DNA of 25,306 nucleotides, from the IMG/VR virus record IMGVR_UViG_3300009182_000297, positions 1 to 25,306 of that record. One strand, written 5' to 3'. The position numbers and the translations under genes are program-made. Shown here in pieces: positions 7,785 through 15,489 of this stretch (positions are counted from its first letter, which is position 1; each line of letters starts with the position of its first letter). Below the pieces are notes generated by a model. It was not told where the DNA came from. It made no database searches and worked only from the letters and a program-made list of their open reading frames with translations. The stretch is from a virus.

Positions 7785-10700
7785 ATGCACTTCCAAAGAA
7801 ACATAACAAGAATACAAGATCAAGATGACTTTTCTGGAGTACCAGCCTCTGGAGAAGTTATTTCATTTGATGGGATAAACTTTTCTACATCAGATATTAC
7901 TGGATATCAAGGATCGCAAGGAAATCAGGGTATTCAAGGCATGATTGGTGTTCAAGGACATCAAGGACAAATTGGCGAACAAGGTCTACAAGGAGATCAA
8001 GGTGACCAAGGTAATCAAGGATCTATTGGTATTGGCCTTACTTTTCGTGGAGCCTATAACCCTAGTTCACAATATTATGTAAATGATGTAGTTACATATG
8101 GTGGTTCGTCTTGGATTTGCATATCAACTATTGATAGGGTTACCCCTGCGGAAAATAGTTGGTGGACAATTTTTGCTGAAAAAGGAACAACTGGATCGCA
8201 AGGATCGCAAGGATCTCAAGGAAGACAAGGTTTTCAAGGAAATCAAGGAAATCAAGGAAGACAAGGTTTTCAAGGAAATCAAGGAAGACAAGGATTCCAA
8301 GGCATTATTGGAACAACTGGAAATCAAGGATACCAAGGAATGATTGGTATTCAAGGGCATCAAGGGGAAATGGGAGAACAGGGTTACCAAGGACAAGCTG
8401 ACAGATATTCAACTTATAGTGCTGCATATACAAACATTCCATCAGTTTTTCCATTCACAGATAATATTAGTGTTAATGGTGGACTTGCCTATTCAGCAGG
8501 ACAATCAATTGTTATTGCAATTAGTGGTACTGCCTATGCAGTAGCAGTTGTAAACACTTATGACAAAGTTACTGGAATTATTAATTTTACTATTGTAGAT
8601 TCAACAGATGTTCATGGAAATCCATTTCAAGGTTTTTCATGGGGCTATGCTGTAAACCTAGAAGGTGCTGTTGGACCGCAAGGAAATCAGGGATATCAAG
8701 GATTGCAGGGTAATCAGGGCGATCAAGGAGATCAAGGTTTTCAAGGGAACCAAGGATTTCAAGGTGATCAAGGATCACAAGGCGATCAAGGAAATTATGG
8801 AAATCAAGGCGATCAAGGATGGCAAGGAAATCAAGGAAACATAGGAATTAATTATAGAGGAAATTATAATTCTTCTCTTGTTTATAATATTGGAGATGTC
8901 GTTGTTTATGATGGTCAAACCTTTTATTGCAAACAAACAGCATCGCTCGATTCCTTAATTGTTTCTGGTATCACAGGCGGTTCACTTTATAATGGCTATG
9001 GAATTTCTCAAGCTTCTGATCTGAATGGATATTATGTCAAGACATCATCTCCAGTTGGATATATGGGTGCTAGTACAAATGGTTTTAGTAACTATTATAA
9101 ATTAGCAACTAATGCTGGCGAAGTTAATGGAACTGTTTATGTTCTTGGCCCTAATAATGTTTCTAGTTATGTTGGAGATGTGCCATATCCTTTTTGGACA
9201 CTTAATTATTTATCAGACAATAAACATAGTTATTTATACAATCCTACATCTAATCCAGCAGTAGTTCCGCTTTCTGGATGGGAACAATTTTTTTCTGATC
9301 CTTTTGGTGGCACATTTGCTGGTAACATAAATTTAACTAGTGCTACATTTTCTGTTGCTTCCAGTTATCCTTATGATGGAAGCGGGTTTTGGGATTTAAT
9401 TGCAGCTAAAGGATCTCAAGGATCTCAAGGCAATCAAGGAGAACAGGGTTCGCAAGGCGATCAAGGTTCACAAGGAAGTCAGGGGGATCAAGGAAGCCAA
9501 GGAGAACAGGGGTTTCAAGGTGAACAAGGGTTTCAAGGAAATCAAGGTGATCAAGGATCACAAGGTTTTCAAGGTTTTCAAGGTGAGCAAGGCGAAAAGG
9601 GAGAACAAGGATTCCAAGGTGAACAAGGTAATCAAGGATCAGATGCGTTGTGGAATTTCACAGGTGCTTATAGTGGTGGTGCATCATATGCTGTAGGTGA
9701 TATAGCAACTTATTTAGGACAAACTTGGTATCGCATTCATTCTAATGGTGGCAATCTTGGGGATACTCCAGCAGAAGGAACTTTTTGGACATTAATTGCT
9801 CAGAAAGGTGACCAAGGTTATCAAGGTCAACAAGGTTTACAAGGCAATCAGGGCGATCAAGGTTTCCAAGGTGAACAGGGATTACAAGGCGATCAGGGTC
9901 ATCAAGGATTTCAAGGTGAACAGGGTTTTCAAGGCAATCAAGGCAATCAAGGAGATCAAGGAAATCAGGGTTATCAAGGCGATCAGGGATCGCAAGGAAA
10001 TCAAGGTTTTCAAGGTGATCAAGGCGAGCTTGGAACTGGTGCATTGTCTTGGACATACAAGGTAAACACAACAACTCTTACAGATCTTGATCCTACTAAT
10101 GATTATATAAGTTTTAATGCTGATCCTTTTACTTCGGCTACTCAAGTTAAAGTAGATGATAATCCATACGGATTAAATACTACCCTACATGATTTATTCT
10201 TAAGTATTCAGAGTGGTTATTTAACTCTAACAAATCAAGCCAATCCTTCAACATATGTTACTTATCAAATAACTTCTTGCGTAGATGGTACTGCAACAAA
10301 TGATACTATTGATGGAAGTTATGTAATATTTAATGTGACACTAGTCAGTACATATGGAGTAATAAACAATGAAGACTTTGTTACTCTATCTATTGGAATT
10401 GTTGGTCCGCAAGGAGATCAAGGTTTTCAAGGCAACCAAGGCGATCAAGGTTATCAGGGCATAAATAGAGGCATATATACTGCAAGTCCAACTGCTCCAT
10501 TATCGCCAAGTGCTGGTGATATGTGGTTGGATACAACGACAGGCATTATATACATATTTATATATGATGGCGTTACTGGAATTTGGATTCAACCTGTTGG
10601 ATCTATAGGGGCACAAGGTTATCAAGGAAGACAGGGTGCTGGTTTTCAAGGAAGTCAGGGATTGCAAGGTTTACAAGGATTACAAGGATTTCAAGGGTAT

Positions 10701-13448
10701 CAAGGTTTTCAAGGAAACCAAGGGTATCAAGGTTTTCAAGGAAGACAGGGAAATCAAGGATATCAAGGATCTTTAGGCACAATTGGCTTTCAAGGGAATC
10801 AAGGCGAGCAAGGAAATCAAGGCGAGCAAGGCTATCAAGGTCGCCAAGGTTACCAAGGATTTCAAGGTCAACAGGGTTATCAAGGTGAACAAGGAGAACA
10901 AGGTTATCAAGGCGAAGTTCCATTTGCGTACATAGGCACTTGGTCTTCATTAGCAACATATATTTTAAATGATGCGGTTACATATCAGGGTTCATTTTAT
11001 CAATTAATAAATATTGGAGCTTGGTCATTAGGCTCTTCGCCACCAAATAATGGTTGGGGATTATTAGTATCTAAAGGTGATCAAGGTTATCAAGGAAGTC
11101 AAGGCGATCAAGGTGAGCAAGGTGAGCAAGGTGAGCAAGGATATCAAGGTCGCCAAGGATTAAAAGGTGATCAAGGATATCAAGGATTAAAAGGCGAACA
11201 GGGTTATCAAGGTTATCAAGGGTATTTTGGGTTACAAGGATCTCAAGGTTTACAAGGAAGACAAGGATATCAGGGTGATCAAGGAAATCAAGGAGATCAG
11301 GGTTATCAAGGATATCAGGGTTATCAAGGAAATAGGGGATACCAAGGATTTCAAGGAGAACAAGGTTTTCAAGGATTTCAAGGAGAACAAGGTGATCAAG
11401 GAAATAGGGGCAATCAAGGCTTTCAAGGTATTCAAGGATCTCAAGGTTTTCAAGGAACGCAGGGAAATCAAGGAAATCAAGGATATCAAGGTTTACAAGG
11501 AAGACAAGGTTTGCAAGGCAATCAAGGTTTTCAAGGAGTTCAAGGAAGTCAAGGTATTCAAGGATATCAAGGGCAACAAGGTTTTCAAGGTTTTCAAGGT
11601 TTTCAAGGTTTAATAGGCAATCAAGGATTTCAAGGAATTCAAGGGTATAGGGGCTATCAAGGTTATCAAGGTCAAACAGGTTCTGGTGTTAGCATTAAAG
11701 GCTCTGACACTTGGGAACATATATTTAATGTTCAAACTTATAGTGCTACTGTTGGTGATGTTTGGATAATTACAGATACGGAACAAGGAACTGCAACAGA
11801 AGGATGTCCAAATCCATACATTGGTATTGCAAACATTGGAAACGGTTTAATATACACTGGAAACCCACCCAAATATTGGCAGAATGTTGGTTTTATTAGA
11901 GGTCCACAGGGCTATCAGGGAATTCAAGGTAGACAAGGATTTCAAGGAAACCAAGGGGATCAGGGTAGGCAAGGAATTTATGGAAATCAAGGTGATCAAG
12001 GATTCCAAGGTGTTCAAGGAAGTCAAGGCACTATTGGTCTTCAAGGAAGGCAAGGTAATCAAGGTATTCAAGGATCTATTGGTGAACAAGGATATCAAGG
12101 TAGACAAGGTTTACAAGGAATAATTGGATCTACTGGAGCACAAGGTTTTCAAGGTTCTCAAGGAACAAATGGAAGTCAAGGTCTTCAAGGTCTTCAAGGA
12201 AGTTTTGGAAATCAAGGATACCAAGGAGTAACTGGTGGCACTGGATCACAAGGTTCTAGTGGCACAAATGGCTCACAAGGATATCAAGGATACCAAGGAT
12301 TAGTTGGTGTTCAAGGATCTCAAGGTTTTCAATCTAGTGGATCAGTAACATCTGTATCATTATCTGTACCAGCCATATTTAGTATTTCTGGTTCAAATCC
12401 AGTTACTACTGCTGGTGGATTTACTGTAACTCTAGTTAGTCAATCAGCAAATACTGTTCTTGCATCACCAAATGGTTCTACTGGTGTTCCATCATTTAGA
12501 GTTTTAGTTCCTGCCGATATACCCACACTTAATCAAAATACTACTGGTGTGGCCACAACAGCGATAAATATTTCTGGTGGTGCAGCGGGGCAAATATCAT
12601 ATCAAACTGGTTCTGGATCAACAGCTATGCTTGCTGCTGGAACTAGTGGGCAAATACTTAAGTCAAATGGTTCTGCTGCTCCAGCTTGGATAAATCAAAA
12701 TACAATTATTGCTGGTGGATTATCATCAACTTTAACTGTTGGCTCTGGTGGAACTGGACTTGCATCTGCTGGAACAATTGGGAATGTTCTTACAAGTGAT
12801 GGCACAAATTGGAAAAGTTTACCAGCAGCAGTTTCAACTCCAACTGGATCAATAATTGCTTTCGCTGGTAGTTCTGCTCCTGATGGATGGTTACTGTGTG
12901 ATGGCACAGTTTATACTAGAGCATCTTATGTCACATTATCTAATCTGATACAATCAAACTATGGTGGCAATGGAACTACTACATTTGCTGTGCCAGATTT
13001 AAGAAGCAGAACAATAATAGGAACTGCTGGAACTAATGTAAATGCAATGCCAGTTGGTTCAAATGGGGTTTCTTTAACCCCTAGAAGTTTAGGCAATGTT
13101 GTTGGTGCAGAAAATCATCAACTTTCAGTAAGTGAATTGGCTCAACATAATCATTCTATATATGATCCAACTCATCGTCACAGTGGTCGTACTGGCGATG
13201 ATAGTCCTGATCATAACCATCAACAAGCTAGTTTTCAAGGTTCATTTACTTTAGGATATGGTGTTTATGATACTATGAATTCAAGAAGTAGCGGTCAACC
13301 GTATACTGGTGGTGCTAATACTCGCCATCAACATAATTTTTTCACAGACTATGTTGCCACAAATATAACCATACAGAACAATGGTCAAAGTATACCACAC
13401 AACAATATGCAACCTAGTATAGCCATAAATTACATAATAAAGACATAG
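7785..13448 (+). CDS. Giant collagen-like tail fibre with CBM-like modules and tail-collar tip
   Basis: This 1887-residue protein has a short unique N-terminus (1-39, probably virion attachment), then nine Gly-X-Gln collagen-like stalk segments separated by globular modules. Four modules (about 85-131, 354-543, 621-675 and 1045-1098) share 'Y...Y..(G/N)D(V/I/A)..Y.G' followed by a Trp-containing end ('WWTIFAEKG', 'FWDLIAAKG', 'FWTLIAQKG', 'WGLLVSKG') and resemble carbohydrate-binding CBM5/12. Two other beta domains lie at about 206-293 and 753-873. Modules at about 893-940 and 1300-1373 recur in neighbouring genes. The C-terminus (about 1518-1687) is a generic fibre shaft; it is followed by a phage tail-collar domain ('FAGSSAPDGWLLCDG', about 1691-1705) and a tip with several HxH motifs ('HNH', 'HRH', 'HQH') that could bind metal as in T4 gp12. 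It should form a very long flexible trimeric fibre that binds surface glycans. Ribosome-binding site: TTGGAG. Confidence 0.85.
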   Translation: MHFQRNITRIQDQDDFSGVPASGEVISFDGINFSTSDITGYQGSQGNQGIQGMIGVQGHQGQIGEQGLQGDQGDQGNQGSIGIGLTFRGAYNPSSQYYVNDVVTYGGSSWICISTIDRVTPAENSWWTIFAEKGTTGSQGSQGSQGRQGFQGNQGNQGRQGFQGNQGRQGFQGIIGTTGNQGYQGMIGIQGHQGEMGEQGYQGQADRYSTYSAAYTNIPSVFPFTDNISVNGGLAYSAGQSIVIAISGTAYAVAVVNTYDKVTGIINFTIVDSTDVHGNPFQGFSWGYAVNLEGAVGPQGNQGYQGLQGNQGDQGDQGFQGNQGFQGDQGSQGDQGNYGNQGDQGWQGNQGNIGINYRGNYNSSLVYNIGDVVVYDGQTFYCKQTASLDSLIVSGITGGSLYNGYGISQASDLNGYYVKTSSPVGYMGASTNGFSNYYKLATNAGEVNGTVYVLGPNNVSSYVGDVPYPFWTLNYLSDNKHSYLYNPTSNPAVVPLSGWEQFFSDPFGGTFAGNINLTSATFSVASSYPYDGSGFWDLIAAKGSQGSQGNQGEQGSQGDQGSQGSQGDQGSQGEQGFQGEQGFQGNQGDQGSQGFQGFQGEQGEKGEQGFQGEQGNQGSDALWNFTGAYSGGASYAVGDIATYLGQTWYRIHSNGGNLGDTPAEGTFWTLIAQKGDQGYQGQQGLQGNQGDQGFQGEQGLQGDQGHQGFQGEQGFQGNQGNQGDQGNQGYQGDQGSQGNQGFQGDQGELGTGALSWTYKVNTTTLTDLDPTNDYISFNADPFTSATQVKVDDNPYGLNTTLHDLFLSIQSGYLTLTNQANPSTYVTYQITSCVDGTATNDTIDGSYVIFNVTLVSTYGVINNEDFVTLSIGIVGPQGDQGFQGNQGDQGYQGINRGIYTASPTAPLSPSAGDMWLDTTTGIIYIFIYDGVTGIWIQPVGSIGAQGYQGRQGAGFQGSQGLQGLQGLQGFQGYQGFQGNQGYQGFQGRQGNQGYQGSLGTIGFQGNQGEQGNQGEQGYQGRQGYQGFQGQQGYQGEQGEQGYQGEVPFAYIGTWSSLATYILNDAVTYQGSFYQLINIGAWSLGSSPPNNGWGLLVSKGDQGYQGSQGDQGEQGEQGEQGYQGRQGLKGDQGYQGLKGEQGYQGYQGYFGLQGSQGLQGRQGYQGDQGNQGDQGYQGYQGYQGNRGYQGFQGEQGFQGFQGEQGDQGNRGNQGFQGIQGSQGFQGTQGNQGNQGYQGLQGRQGLQGNQGFQGVQGSQGIQGYQGQQGFQGFQGFQGLIGNQGFQGIQGYRGYQGYQGQTGSGVSIKGSDTWEHIFNVQTYSATVGDVWIITDTEQGTATEGCPNPYIGIANIGNGLIYTGNPPKYWQNVGFIRGPQGYQGIQGRQGFQGNQGDQGRQGIYGNQGDQGFQGVQGSQGTIGLQGRQGNQGIQGSIGEQGYQGRQGLQGIIGSTGAQGFQGSQGTNGSQGLQGLQGSFGNQGYQGVTGGTGSQGSSGTNGSQGYQGYQGLVGVQGSQGFQSSGSVTSVSLSVPAIFSISGSNPVTTAGGFTVTLVSQSANTVLASPNGSTGVPSFRVLVPADIPTLNQNTTGVATTAINISGGAAGQISYQTGSGSTAMLAAGTSGQILKSNGSAAPAWINQNTIIAGGLSSTLTVGSGGTGLASAGTIGNVLTSDGTNWKSLPAAVSTPTGSIIAFAGSSAPDGWLLCDGTVYTRASYVTLSNLIQSNYGGNGTTTFAVPDLRSRTIIGTAGTNVNAMPVGSNGVSLTPRSLGNVVGAENHQLSVSELAQHNHSIYDPTHRHSGRTGDDSPDHNHQQASFQGSFTLGYGVYDTMNSRSSGQPYTGGANTRHQHNFFTDYVATNITIQNNGQSIPHNNMQPSIAINYIIKT
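8845..9412 (+). other. CBM-like module with a large internal insertion
   Basis: The module starts normally ('YNIGDVVVYDGQTFYC') and ends normally ('FWDLIAAKG'), but about 135 residues (nt about 8943-9380) are inserted where the sister modules have about 15. The insert has its own pattern (NGYY, YYKLA, VNGTVYVL, FWTLNY, SYLYNPTSNP, GWEQFF), which resembles a 'vNGtY...Y...W...Y...P..W' domain of phage fibres. It looks like one domain inserted into another. Confidence 0.5.
11683..11902 (+). other. Shared module D (copy 1), also in the 676-aa stalk protein
   Basis: Residues about 1300-1373 read 'SDTWEHIFN', 'GDVWIITDTEQGTAT', 'CPNP', 'IGNGLIYT' and 'YWQNVGFIRGPQG'. The 676-aa protein has a clear copy at 14218-14432 ('SDSWQNVFN', 'HDVWVLTDVSQGTAT', 'CPDP', 'IGDGLIHT', 'YWKNIGQIRGPQG'). 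Each copy is framed by collagen-like stalk, so the module moves as a unit. Function unknown. Confidence 0.7.
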
Positions 13449-13458
13449 GATATATGAT

Positions 13459-15489
13459 ATGCCAATAAATTTTCCTGACGATCCACACTTGGGTGACATA
13501 TACACATTTGGTGAAAGATCATGGGAATACAATGATATTGGTTGGATATCTATAGGTATTCCTGGACCACAAGGTGATCAAGGTTCACAAGGAAATCAAG
13601 GGAATCAAGGTTTTCAAAGTACTCAAGGTGAACAAGGTTTTCAAGGTTTTCAAGGTTTTCAAGGCCATCAAGGAATTCAAGGAAACCAAGGAAATCAAGG
13701 CTTTCAAGGAGATCAAGGTTTTTTAGGTGAAATAGGTGTAACTGGATTTCAAGGATTTCAAGGATTTCAAGGGTATGGTGAACAAGGATATCAGGGAGAT
13801 CAAGGTAGTCAAGGAGATCAAGGAGATCAAGGAGATCAAGGAGATCAAGGCGATCAGGGTTTAAATGGCTCTTATGGAAATCAAGGATATCAGGGCAATC
13901 AAGGTAATCAAGGGATTTATGGTAATCAAGGAGATCAAGGATTTCAAGGATTAAAAGGAGATGTTGGTGATCAAGGAAGTCAAGGCATTTTTGGATTACA
14001 AGGATTTCAAGGACATCAAGGCGTTGTTGGAACTACTGGAAATCAAGGTAGCCAAGGATCAAATGGCAGTCAGGGAGATCAAGGAAATAAAGGAGAACAG
14101 GGCGATCAAGGTTATCAAGGATTAGGTAAACAAGGCGAACAAGGTTATCGTGGTTACCAGGGCGATCAAGGAAATCAAGGAGATCAAGGAAATCAAGGTA
14201 ATGTAGGGTATGGTTCTGTAATCATAGGTTCTGACAGTTGGCAAAATGTATTCAATGATGAAACTCTTGGGGCTATCTTGCATGATGTTTGGGTATTAAC
14301 AGATGTAAGTCAAGGCACTGCAACATACCCATGTCCTGACCCAAGTGGTCGAGTTGCTGCTATTGGTGATGGATTAATACATACAAATACTTCTCCTACA
14401 TATTGGAAAAATATTGGACAAATCAGAGGTCCACAAGGAGATCAAGGCGAACAAGGTCAACAAGGTTTAACTGGAGAAAGAGGGTATCAAGGATACCAAG
14501 GAGAGCAAGGGGATCAAGGTTTTCAAGGAAATCAAGGTTATGATGGTTTTCAAGGAAGTCAAGGATTACAAGGTTTTGAGGGTAATCAGGGTAGACAAGG
14601 AATTAAAGGAGATGCTGGAGAATGTGAATGTGTAATTACAACTCCAATGCCATCAGGATCAGGAGAGCAGGGAGATCAGGGAGCAATAGGAGCACAAGGA
14701 TCAAGAGGCTTGCAAGGGTTTCAAGGATCACAAGGATCACAAGGTGCTCAAGGCTATGGTTTGCAAGGCCAGCAAGGTCAACAGGGATCACAAGGAGCAC
14801 AAGGTTATGGTTCACAGGGATCGCAAGGTTCACAGGGTTCAACTGGAACAGGCACACAAGGATCTCAAGGTCATCAAGGCATTGTTGGAACCACAGGTTC
14901 ACAGGGAAACCAAGGTGTCGTAGGCACAACTGGCAACCAAGGCTCGCAGGGTTTCCAAGGTGTCGTTGGAACTATTGGGTCGCAAGGCAATCAAGGTTAC
15001 CAAGGCGTTGTTGGAACCACAGGAAACCAAGGTTTACAAGGATTGCAAGGCACAGTTGGAACCACAGGATCACAGGGTTTGCAAGGATTTCAAGGTGTAA
15101 CTGGAACAGGTAATCAGGGTAGCCAAGGATCACAAGGTTTTCAAGGAGTTGTTGGCACAACAGGAAACCAAGGCAATCAAGGATATCAAGGTGTTGTTGG
15201 CACAACAGGAAACCAAGGCAACCAAGGAGTCGTTGGAACAACTGGTTCACAAGGTTTTCAAGGAGTCGTTGGAACAACTGGATCGCAAGGATTTCAAGGA
15301 ATTGTTGGAACCACAGGCTCACAGGGCAATCAAGGCTTTCAAGGCATCGTTGGAACCACTGGAAACCAAGGTGCAACTGGAACAGGAAGTCAGGGTTATC
15401 AAGGATATCAAGGTGTTGGAAATCAAGGATATCAAGGATATCAAGGGTCTTCAGCAACTATATCTACAATAGACGGAGGTAGTTTCTAA
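13459..15489 (+). CDS. Collagen-like stalk protein without a recognisable tip
   Basis: This 676-residue protein begins with a 30-residue module ('FPDDPHLGDIYTFGERSW...GW') that recurs at the end of the 425-aa protein and in the 49-aa mini-gene. Gly-X-Gln stalk runs from 36 to about 253, then shared module D (about 254-325), more stalk, a break containing 'GECECVITT' (about 387-395), and a second stalk rich in 'GTTG(N/S)QG' and 'GTGNQG' units (about 405-660). It ends with 'ATISTIDGGSF'. No collar, beta-helix or enzyme domain closes it, which is odd for a fibre. The next gene starts on the base after its TAA, in the same frame, and begins with a beta-helix domain. The two may therefore act as stalk and head. 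A second copy of module D at 14218-14432 links it to the 1887-aa fibre. Confidence 0.82.
   Translation: MPINFPDDPHLGDIYTFGERSWEYNDIGWISIGIPGPQGDQGSQGNQGNQGFQSTQGEQGFQGFQGFQGHQGIQGNQGNQGFQGDQGFLGEIGVTGFQGFQGFQGYGEQGYQGDQGSQGDQGDQGDQGDQGDQGLNGSYGNQGYQGNQGNQGIYGNQGDQGFQGLKGDVGDQGSQGIFGLQGFQGHQGVVGTTGNQGSQGSNGSQGDQGNKGEQGDQGYQGLGKQGEQGYRGYQGDQGNQGDQGNQGNVGYGSVIIGSDSWQNVFNDETLGAILHDVWVLTDVSQGTATYPCPDPSGRVAAIGDGLIHTNTSPTYWKNIGQIRGPQGDQGEQGQQGLTGERGYQGYQGEQGDQGFQGNQGYDGFQGSQGLQGFEGNQGRQGIKGDAGECECVITTPMPSGSGEQGDQGAIGAQGSRGLQGFQGSQGSQGAQGYGLQGQQGQQGSQGAQGYGSQGSQGSQGSTGTGTQGSQGHQGIVGTTGSQGNQGVVGTTGNQGSQGFQGVVGTIGSQGNQGYQGVVGTTGNQGLQGLQGTVGTTGSQGLQGFQGVTGTGNQGSQGSQGFQGVVGTTGNQGNQGYQGVVGTTGNQGNQGVVGTTGSQGFQGVVGTTGSQGFQGIVGTTGSQGNQGFQGIVGTTGNQGATGTGSQGYQGYQGVGNQGYQGYQGSSATISTIDGGSF
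14218..14432 (+). other. Shared module D (copy 2)
   Basis: Residues about 254-325 of the 676-aa protein. Conserved positions with copy 1 include SD.W, .FN, DVW..TD..QGTAT, CP.P, IG.GLI.T, P.YW.N.G.IRGPQG. Both copies end with the same Gly-Pro-Gln entry into the following stalk. Confidence 0.7.
15019..15074 (+). repeat. 56-nt perfect direct repeat, copy 1
   Basis: Bases 15019-15074 are identical to 16918-16973, including third codon positions, although the copies lie in different genes. The copies are 1899 bases apart, a multiple of three, and both genes share one frame. Confidence 0.85.
15475..15480 (+). promoter_or_regulatory. Ribosome-binding site encoded by the Gly-Gly end of the 676-aa protein
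   Basis: GGAGGT, coding the Gly-Gly of the C-terminus '-DGGSF', is nine bases before the ATG at 15490. It is a perfect Shine-Dalgarno core and supports independent or coupled initiation at 15490. The same device occurs at 20326-20331, 20475-20480 and 20920-20927. Confidence 0.8.

Larger units (their letters stand above)
7902..12332 (+). repeat. Gly-X-Gln coding repeats of the 1887-aa fibre (interrupted)
   Basis: The DNA is built of nine-base units of the form GGx-NNN-CAA/CAG, in segments of about 20 to 200 residues separated by module-coding DNA. Segments lie roughly at 7902-8035, 8180-8400, 8665-8845, 9410-9645, 9808-10040, 10405-10460, 10605-10914, 11075-11680 and 11900-12332. Position X varies (N, D, F, Y, S, E, L, H, R, W, I), while Gln at position Y is almost constant. 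The repeats open long but meaningless frames on both strands. Confidence 0.9.
13564..15444 (+). repeat. Gly-X-Gln coding repeats of the 676-aa stalk protein
   Basis: Nine-base collagen-like units as in the large fibre, including a run of consecutive GAT-CAA-GGA-type units near 13795-13860. From about 14870 a longer 15-24 base higher-order unit coding 'VVGTTG(N/S)QG' appears. That part is closely related in DNA to the repeats at 16900-17640. Confidence 0.9.

Noticed and set aside
8098-12123. Many overlapping frames rich in K/I/E/D or L/I/S on both strands inside the fibre genes (for example 9400-9696, 11227-11613, 10603-10959 minus).
   Set aside because: They are shadows of the nine-base Gly-X-Gln repeats, which lack stops in several frames; they have no ribosome-binding sites and no domains.
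7902-15444. CRISPR-like or regulatory tandem repeats.
   Set aside because: The repeats are triplet-based, in frame, of variable sequence and clearly protein-coding; there are no constant repeat-spacer units.
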